Shown one piece after another: positions 55,000 to 59,464 of a DNA stretch of 59,464 bases. Within the stretch, counting starts at the first letter, position 1. Every line of letters starts with the position of its first letter. Made by a program: the position numbers and the translations under genes. The notes below the pieces were generated by a model, which did no database searches, had not been told where the DNA came from, and saw only the letters and a list, made by a program, of their open reading frames with translations. Origin of the DNA: an uncultured Clostridia bacterium (GTDB lineage: Bacteria; Bacillota; Clostridia; Christensenellales; UBA1242); contig CALVNQ010000005.1 in assembly GCA_944349895.1 (NCBI GenBank), positions 1 to 59,464 on the forward strand, in the 5' to 3' direction.

Positions 55000-55912
55000 A
55001 ATTGAACAAGCATTACTTGAAAAAATTTCAAACCTTCACAAAATTCCTGCGGGCGCAGTTAACATAAGAAGTAACGGGGAAGTTGTTAAAAGAACCTCTA
55101 CAAGCGAAATTGAAATTGTTCCTAAAAATGACAAAAGTGGAATTGATGTTTTTGTTAAACCAAATGTTGTGGGCAAAAGTGTGCATATTCCAGTTCTTAT
55201 AACAGTTGGTGGTTTTGACGATGTCGTTTACAACGATTTTTACATTGCAGAAAATTGTGATGTTACCATTGTTGCAGGTTGCGGAATTCATAATTCTACT
55301 TGCAACACCAGCACGCATAATGGTATCCACTGTTTTCATGTTTCAAAAAACAGTAAAGTTAAATATTTTGAAAGCCATGTTGGTGAAGGCGAAGGTAGTG
55401 GTGATAAAATTTTAAATCCAATCACTAAAATTTATTTGGAAAGTGGCAGTCAGATGCTAATGGAAACTATTCAAATCGAAGGAGTTTCTTCGTCTATCAG
55501 AAAAACTTTTGCCAGTTTGAAAGACAATGCTAAACTTTCAATTAGTGAAAAACTTCTGACGACAGATTTTCAAACTGCAAAAACTCAATTTGATGTAAAC
55601 TTGTTGGGAGAAAATAGTAGCGTTGAAGTTAAAAGCAGAAGTGTTGCAAAAAATTATTCCATGCAAGAATTTAAGTCGAATATTGTAGGTAAAAATCAAT
55701 GTTTTGGGCATGTTGAATGTGATGGGATTGTGCTTGATGAGGCAAGGATAATTTCAACACCGAAAATTGATGCGGTAGATAACAACGCTTCACTTATTCA
55801 TGAGGCTGCAATAGGTAAAATCGCAGGCGAGGAGTTAACTAAACTAATGACGCTGGGGTTAACCAAACAGCAGGCAGAAGAGATGATTATTCAAGGATTT
55901 TTGATGGGATAA
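54992..55912 (+). CDS. SufB/SufD-like scaffold protein (SmsB-like)
   Basis: 306 residues from the ATG at 54992, which has GAGGTG upstream; a longer frame to 54926 runs inside sufC and is rejected. The beta-helix core carries Cys/His residues in VAGCGIHNSTCNTSTHNGIH, and the C-terminus has HEAAIGKIAGEELTKLMTLGLT, a SufB/D signature. It is shorter than SufB (about 470), which fits the minimal two-gene SMS type of anaerobes. It would build clusters together with SufC. Confidence 0.88.
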   Translation: MNKIEQALLEKISNLHKIPAGAVNIRSNGEVVKRTSTSEIEIVPKNDKSGIDVFVKPNVVGKSVHIPVLITVGGFDDVVYNDFYIAENCDVTIVAGCGIHNSTCNTSTHNGIHCFHVSKNSKVKYFESHVGEGEGSGDKILNPITKIYLESGSQMLMETIQIEGVSSSIRKTFASLKDNAKLSISEKLLTTDFQTAKTQFDVNLLGENSSVEVKSRSVAKNYSMQEFKSNIVGKNQCFGHVECDGIVLDEARIISTPKIDAVDNNASLIHEAAIGKIAGEELTKLMTLGLTKQQAEEMIIQGFLMG

Positions 55913-55940
55913 AACTGAATAGTAATGTTCAGTTTTTTCT
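55911..55940 (+). terminator. intrinsic terminator after the suf genes
   Basis: AAAACTGAA pairs with TTCAGTTTT across an 8-nt loop and is followed by Ts. Confidence 0.75.
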
Positions 55941-56031
55941 TTTGTGTTTTTAATTAGCAGAATTTAATAAAAAGACTGATAATTAAATCAATTAAATATT
56001 CATATCTTACACAAATTTTGCATAAAAATAA

Positions 56032-56060
56032 TTGACTAAATTTAATAATTATGTTATTTT
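56032..56060 (+). promoter_or_regulatory. promoter of tRNA-Cys
   Basis: TTGACT (56032-56037), 17-nt spacer and TATTTT (56055-56060), about 18 nt before the tRNA. Confidence 0.6.
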
Positions 56061-56078
56061 ATTTATGTTCACAACAGT

Positions 56079-56153
56079 GGTACCATAGCCAAGCGGTAAG
56101 GCAAAGGTCTGCAAAACCTTCATTCCCCGGTTCGAATCCGGGTGGTACCTCCA
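56079..56153 (+). tRNA. tRNA-Cys (anticodon GCA)
   Basis: 75 nt with encoded CCA. GGTACCA pairs with TGGTACC, the anticodon arm is AAGGTCTGCAAAACCTT with anticodon GCA, and the T arm is CCCGGTTCGAATCCGGG. Confidence 0.95.
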
Positions 56154-56220
56154 TATTTATTTTCAGCGCTGGGACAGGCGTTAAACACATCTGAAATGCG
56201 TTGGAAATGAAAAATCACAT

Positions 56221-56344
56221 GCTGGTGTGGGCAGTCGGGTTTCCCTGAAAATGCTCGCATTTTTAGGATGAAGTCGGGTTCCCTGAAAATGCTCGCATTT
56301 TTAGGGCACAGTGGCAGACGCATGGGGCTTAAAAGTCCTGTGCG
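56221..56344 (+). pseudogene. broken tRNA-Leu copy interrupted by two hairpin repeats
   Basis: GCTGGTGTGG (56221-56230) repeats the first ten bases of tRNA-Leu. Two tandem 35-39 bp units follow (56233-56306). Then GTGGCAGACGCATGGGGC and TTAAAAGTCCTG resemble the D and anticodon arms of tRNA-Leu(TAA), altered. The flank TCACATGCTGGTGTGG is shared with the intact gene at 56387. No 3' half is present, so this cannot be a working tRNA. Confidence 0.7.
56233..56306 (+). repeat. tandem hairpin repeat, two units
   Basis: AGTCGGGTTTCCCTGAAAAT begins unit 1 (56233) and a copy lacking one T begins unit 2 (56272). Each unit folds as CCCTGAAAATGC/GCATTTTTAGGG with a 2-nt loop (the first unit ends AGGA). 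The arms resemble the second hairpin of the tRNA-Glu units (CCCCGAAAATG/CATTTTTGGGG). Confidence 0.8.
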
Positions 56345-56386
56345 AAAAAAAACAATTTAACAATTGAAAATGAAAAGTAATCACAT

Positions 56387-56472
56387 GCTGGTGTGGCGGA
56401 ATGGCAGACGCACAGGACTTAAAATCCTGAGAGGGCAACTTCGTGTGGGTTCAAGTCCCACCACCAGCACCA
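56387..56472 (+). tRNA. tRNA-Leu (anticodon TAA)
   Basis: 86 nt with encoded CCA and a long variable arm. GCTGGTG pairs with CACCAGC, the anticodon arm is AGGACTTAAAATCCT with anticodon TAA, and the T arm is GTGGGTTCAAGTCCCAC. Confidence 0.95.
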
Positions 56473-56476
56473 GGAG

Positions 56477-56499
56477 ACAAGCCGTCAGGCTTGTTTTTT
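56477..56499 (+). terminator. terminator of tRNA-Leu
   Basis: ACAAGCC, loop GTCA, GGCTTGT, then T6. Most of it is duplicated at 56794-56814. Confidence 0.85.
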
Positions 56500-56630
56500 A
56501 TAATTTGATGGGACTTGAACGGGCGGAAAAGCAAAGGCAGCGGTGACTGCGTTTGCCCGCCCCGGCGTGATAGCCTGCTTTGCCTCTTGCGCATGCTTCA
56601 AAGGCGGAGCAAGTCCCACCACCAGCACCA
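56479..56630 (+). repeat. tRNA-Leu-tail repeat unit, copy 1
   Basis: A 152-bp unit: most of the terminator; a left arm ATGGGACTTGAAC (inverse of the tRNA-Leu T arm); GC-rich hairpin 1 with GGGCGG/CCGCCC and GCAAAGGCAG/CTGCGTTTGC (56521-56562); hairpin 2 GCTTTGCC/GGCGGAGC (56577-56610); and a right arm CAAGTCCCACCACCAGCACC ending in A, the exact tRNA-Leu 3' end. TGGGACTTG (56509-56517) and CAAGTCCCA (56610-56618) close the structure. It is much more GC-rich than the surrounding chromosome. Confidence 0.85.
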
Positions 56631-56773
56631 CAAAAATTGTCGCCTTGTAAGCTCACTTTCTTTTCGAAAGTTCGCGCGGACAGGCGCAATTTTTGTTTAT
56701 GCAGCCAAACGCAAGTCGACAAGCGACTTGGCCGCAACTGCCATCCGAAGCAGGTTTTGCAAGCGAGCGGATG
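56631..56773 (+). repeat. hairpin-rich spacer between the two tRNA-Leu-tail units
   Basis: CAAAAATTG-T-CGCC (56631-56644) pairs with GGCGCAATTTTTG (56683-56695), enclosing ACTTTC/GAAAGT. Next come CAAGTCG/CGACTTG (56712-56718 with 56724-56730) and CATCCG/CGGATG (56742-56747 with 56768-56773). There is no coding sequence that I can support. Confidence 0.7.
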
Positions 56774-56793
56774 ATTATATAAGTTTAATATAT

Positions 56794-56945
56794 AAGCCGT
56801 CAGGCTTGTTTTTTATAATTTGATGGGACTTGAACGGGCGGAAAAGCAAAGGCAGCGGTGACTGCGTTTGCCCGCCCCGGCGTGATAGCCTGCTTTGCCT
56901 CTTGCGCATGCTTCAAAGGCGGAGCAAGTCCCACCACCAGCACCA
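56794..56945 (+). repeat. tRNA-Leu-tail repeat unit, copy 2
   Basis: Appears identical to 56479-56630 base for base, offset by 315 bp. It again ends in the tRNA-Leu 3' sequence through CCA. Confidence 0.9.
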
Positions 56946-56965
56946 AATTATTTAGGTTTATAAAA

Positions 56966-56993
56966 AAAAAAGTCAGCAAACGCTGACTTTTTT
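56966..56993. terminator. bidirectional terminator
   Basis: AAAAAAGTCAGC, loop AAAC, GCTGACTTTTTT. It ends the OYE gene on the minus strand and the tRNA-Leu region on the plus strand. Confidence 0.9.
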
Positions 56994-56998
56994 GTTTT

Positions 56999-59050
56999 TT
57001 AAATTTTTTCTGCAACTTCCCAAGCACGCCATACAACTGTGCGAAGATTGCCAACTTTTAATGCATCTCCAACAATGTGTACATGTTTTGATTTTTTTGC
57101 AAGTGGGGCAGGATTATATCCAATTGCAGATATTATGCTGTCGGCCTTAATTTTGTTTTCTTGTCCACCTTTTGTCATAAAAATAACTTCACCGTTTTTA
57201 ATTTCTTTAACTTTGCTTTCAAGATAAACAGGAACTTTGTTGAGTTTAAAGAAATCTCTAAGGTATGAAGAATTTGCAAGGCATAACCCATTTGAAACCA
57301 TTAAATCTTGTAAACTTTCTATAATCACTGGTTCTTTGCCTTTTAAGTATAAATCATAGGCAATTTCGCAACCGCTTAATCCTCCGCCAATAATTACAAC
57401 TTTGTTTCCAACTTCTTTGCCATTTAAATAGTCAATCGCATCAATGCATTTGTCTCCACCCGGAACTTTAAGAACCCTTGCTTTTGAACCTGTTGCAATA
57501 ACAATTTCGTCAGCATCAAGTTTAGAAATATCGGTTATTTCAGTGTTGTAAACAACTTTTATTGGTAGTGAAGCGATTTGGCGCCTATACCATTCAATAA
57601 GCGCTTTGTCATTTTCTTTAAAACTTGGTGCTGCGGCTGGTATGAAAACACCACCCAATTTATCTGTTTTTTCATAAATTGTAACTTCATGGCCACGCAA
57701 AGTTGCAATTCTTGCCACTTCAATTCCGCCAACACCGCCACCGATTACAGCCACGCGTTTTTTGCGTTTAGCAGGGTGGATATCATATTTATGATTTTGC
57801 ATTGTAAGTGGATTGAGTGCGCATCTTGACATATGTTTGGAATCATCCATAGCCGCTCCACATGCGATCCCTTTATAATGAGATAATGGAAAACATCCGT
57901 TGTGACAATGTATGCAAGGCATAATATCTTTTTCTCTGCCTTCCATAAGTTTTGTAATCCATTCAGGGTCGGTAAGGAATTGTCTTGCAAAACCTACGCC
58001 ATCGATTTTTCCCTCTTTAACTGCTTTTGCCCCTGTTTCAGGAATCATTTTTCCTGCGCAAACAACCGGGATATCAACGAATTTTCTAATATGTTCAACT
58101 TCTTCTAAATTGCAGTTGTTTGGCATGTATGCAGGTGGGTGAGCCCAATACCATGCATCGTATGTTCCATTGTCGCAGTTGAGCATGTCATATCCTGCAT
58201 CTTGAAGATATTTTGCGGCCTTTTCACTTTCAGCCATATCTCTTCCAACTTCCGTGAATTTCTCGCCTGGCATAGCACCTTCACAAAAGCCTTTGGTTTT
58301 ACTTACAACTGAATAGCGTAGAGATACAGGATAATCTTCTCCACAGGCTTTCTTAATTGCTTTAACGATTGCAACTGGGAAGCGATATCTATTTTCGAAA
58401 CTTCCACCATATTCGTCTGTTCTTTGGTTTGTGTATTCAGTGGTAAATTGGTCGAGAAGATAACCTTCATGCACAGCGTGAATTTCTACTCCGTCAACAC
58501 CTGCTTCTTTGCACATCTTTGCAGTTTTAGCGAAACCTTCAATCATTTTTTCAATTTCTTTCTTTTTTAATGGTCTGCAATAAACGCCTTCCGCCCATCT
58601 AGATGGCAAACGGCTTGGCGATGCACAAATTCTTGACACATCAATAAAAGGCTTCAACATTGCGCCCAAAAACTTATTTTTAAGCATTGGAACAAGCATA
58701 GTTGGAATTGAAAAAGCACGCCCAAATCCAGCTGTAAGTTGAATAAAGAGTTTTGCCCCGTTGGCGTGGATTTCATTCATATATGGCTTCAATTTTCTAA
58801 ATGCGCCTTTGGCTTTGTATAACCAACTTCCTCCCATTAAATTTCTAATTGGGGCGATGCCTGGTATGATTAACCCTACATTATTTTTTGCTAGTTTCAA
58901 AAAAAAGTCAGCGGCATCTTGGTCGAAATGATGTTTTTCCATCCAACCAAAAAGTGATGTTCCACCCATTGGACAAATTACAAATCTGTTTTTAATTTCA
59001 ACATTTCCAATTTTCCAAGGAGTGAATAAAGGTTGATATTTTTTTTCCAT
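56999..59050 (-). CDS. NADH:flavin oxidoreductase, Old Yellow Enzyme / 2,4-dienoyl-CoA reductase type
   Basis: About 683 residues. An N-terminal TIM barrel (FTPWKIGNVEIKNRFVICPM; GVDGVEIHAVHEGYLLDQF; NQRTDEYGGSFENRYRF) binds FMN. The linker motif CIHCHNGCFPLSH...C binds a 4Fe-4S cluster. C-terminal FAD/NAD domains carry IGGGVGGIEVARIA and IGGGLSGCEIAYDL. The family reduces enoates, dienoyl-CoA or bile-acid-type substrates; the substrate is not known. I choose the ATG at 59050 because GGAGGG precedes it. The ATG at 59062 is an alternative if the transcript is leaderless. Confidence 0.88.
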   Translation of the reverse strand: MEKKYQPLFTPWKIGNVEIKNRFVICPMGGTSLFGWMEKHHFDQDAADFFLKLAKNNVGLIIPGIAPIRNLMGGSWLYKAKGAFRKLKPYMNEIHANGAKLFIQLTAGFGRAFSIPTMLVPMLKNKFLGAMLKPFIDVSRICASPSRLPSRWAEGVYCRPLKKKEIEKMIEGFAKTAKMCKEAGVDGVEIHAVHEGYLLDQFTTEYTNQRTDEYGGSFENRYRFPVAIVKAIKKACGEDYPVSLRYSVVSKTKGFCEGAMPGEKFTEVGRDMAESEKAAKYLQDAGYDMLNCDNGTYDAWYWAHPPAYMPNNCNLEEVEHIRKFVDIPVVCAGKMIPETGAKAVKEGKIDGVGFARQFLTDPEWITKLMEGREKDIMPCIHCHNGCFPLSHYKGIACGAAMDDSKHMSRCALNPLTMQNHKYDIHPAKRKKRVAVIGGGVGGIEVARIATLRGHEVTIYEKTDKLGGVFIPAAAPSFKENDKALIEWYRRQIASLPIKVVYNTEITDISKLDADEIVIATGSKARVLKVPGGDKCIDAIDYLNGKEVGNKVVIIGGGLSGCEIAYDLYLKGKEPVIIESLQDLMVSNGLCLANSSYLRDFFKLNKVPVYLESKVKEIKNGEVIFMTKGGQENKIKADSIISAIGYNPAPLAKKSKHVHIVGDALKVGNLRTVVWRAWEVAEKI

Positions 59051-59068
59051 GTTTCCCTCCATGGTTAA

Positions 59069-59096
59069 ATGATATCATTTTGTTTATAATTTGCAA
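59069..59096 (-). promoter_or_regulatory. possible leaderless promoter of the OYE gene
   Basis: On the minus strand TTGCAA (59096-59091), 16-nt spacer, TATCAT (59074-59069), then TTAACC and ATG at 59062. TTGAAA-N17-TATATT further upstream is an alternative giving a normal leader. Confidence 0.4.
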
Positions 59097-59171
59097 AACG
59101 ATTAAATTAAAATATAAAATAATAATTTTTATTTTTCAAATTTCAACTTTAAAAGTGTTAACAAAAAATGT

Positions 59172-59200
59172 TTGCAAAATTTATAATTAATGATTATAAT
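59172..59200 (+). promoter_or_regulatory. promoter in front of the truncated tRNA-Arg copy
   Basis: TTGCAA (59172-59177), 17-nt spacer and TATAAT (59195-59200), 27 nt before the truncated tRNA-Arg copy. Confidence 0.65.
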
Positions 59201-59226
59201 ATTAATGTTCAAATTGAAGTTATTTG

Positions 59227-59265
59227 TTCCCCTAGTTCAACGGATAGAACAAGCCCCTCCTAAGA
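59227..59265 (+). pseudogene. 5' half of a tRNA-Arg (CCT) copy
   Basis: GTTCCCCTAGTTCAACGGAT and AGAACAAGCCCCTCCTAAG match the first half of the tRNA-Arg at 59395 through the anticodon loop, then similarity stops. The 130 bp between the two copies are AT-rich with no supported gene. Confidence 0.8.
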
Positions 59266-59394
59266 GTATGTAATAAGGAATATAAGTCCTTTATTTACTG
59301 GGTTTTCGTGAGTTTTTGATTAAATTTTTGAAAGCATCAATAATTTTATCAATAGTTTTGTCCTAAATCTTGTGTGAAATCTCAAAATTTATAT

Positions 59395-59464
59395 GTTCTC
59401 GTAGTTCAACGGATAGAACAAGAGCCTCCTAAGCTCTAGATGTGGGTTCGATTCCCGCCGGGAA
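59395..59464 (+). tRNA. tRNA-Arg (anticodon CCT), cut by the window end
   Basis: 70 nt visible. 5' GTTCTCG would pair with CGGGAAC at the 3' end, the anticodon arm AGAGCCTCCTAAGCTCT has anticodon CCT, and the T arm GTGGGTTCGATTCCCGC is intact. The last bases and CCA lie beyond the window. No convincing own promoter is seen. Confidence 0.9.

Noticed and set aside
56233-56306. CRISPR-like direct repeats
   Set aside because: The two units are tandem with almost no spacer and each is a palindrome inside a tRNA copy.
56509-56522. Retroelement primer-binding site (inverse of the tRNA 3' end)
   Set aside because: The inverse copy matches the T arm and lacks the TGG complement of the CCA end. No reverse transcriptase gene is in the window.
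56498-57054. Open frames across the tRNA-Leu repeats that look like Cys/Arg-rich proteins
   Set aside because: They cross GC-rich hairpins, have no ribosome binding sites and change with the repeat structure. They are a side effect of GC-rich non-coding DNA.
59266-59394. Short minus-strand peptide frame ending in NLIKNSRKPSK
   Set aside because: Only about 23 codons follow an in-frame stop, with no start or ribosome binding site.

Overview
The window is AT-rich bacterial chromosome, densely coded on both strands with short intergenic gaps. It uses the standard code, with TGA read as stop. It reads as an anaerobic, endospore-forming clostridial Firmicute. The grounds are a GerA/B/C-type germination operon, a collagen-like exosporium-type protein, a Spo0A-type DNA-binding domain, pyruvate:ferredoxin oxidoreductase, a minimal SufBC-type Fe-S system, MazF of the Bacillus NdoA type, and the comEC-holA gene order. 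A genus cannot be assigned from the sequence.

Layout. 1-4.2 kb: a partial gene, a decayed tyrosine recombinase, a large lipoprotein, a zeta-toxin-like kinase and an SPL-type radical SAM protein, all on the minus strand. 4.2-9.1 kb: the collagen-like protein, then a small membrane protein, secG, rnr, smpB and ssrA (tmRNA). 9.1-16.8 kb: an acidic membrane protein, rplJL with its L10 leader, leuS, and three envelope proteins of unknown function. 16.9-24.8 kb: an FN3-like protein, gerABC, ftsH and a membrane protein. 24.8-32.2 kb: a cation P-type ATPase diverging from a CCA-adding enzyme, a VanW protein, an orphan Spo0A effector domain, murC and a small protein. 32.2-33.9 kb: tRNA-Glu with repeats, a gene fragment, mazF with an upstream partner, and an XRE regulator. 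33.8-43.2 kb: comEC, holA, a patatin, an MBL protein, a shikimate-kinase-like protein, transketolase, an unknown Cys-cluster protein and a hydrolase. 43.2-56 kb: PFOR, truA, alaS, an adhesin-like protein, yhaO/yhaN, tRNA-Gly, a nucleotidase and sufC/sufB. 56-59.5 kb: tRNA-Cys, a tRNA-Leu locus with several derived repeats, an Old-Yellow-Enzyme-type flavoprotein and tRNA-Arg sequences.

Most genes are ordinary housekeeping. Three observations stand out. (1) Next to tRNA-Glu and tRNA-Leu are repeat units that share one architecture. Each has an inverted copy of tRNA 3'-region sequence, then two hairpins, then a direct copy of the same tRNA's 3' end through CCA. The two loci otherwise differ in sequence. 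A related GAAAATG/CATTTTT hairpin sits both in the Glu units and inside a broken tRNA-Leu copy. This is the best candidate here for an undescribed element. (2) smpB overlaps the 5' end of tmRNA by 11 nt, so maturing tmRNA from a shared transcript would remove the smpB stop codon. (3) At least seven genes have a -10 box ending exactly 6 nt before the ATG and no Shine-Dalgarno sequence, which predicts leaderless mRNAs; the other genes have normal AGGAGG-type leaders.

All calls come from reading the sequence alone. No database search or folding program was run. Repeat identities and stems were read by eye.
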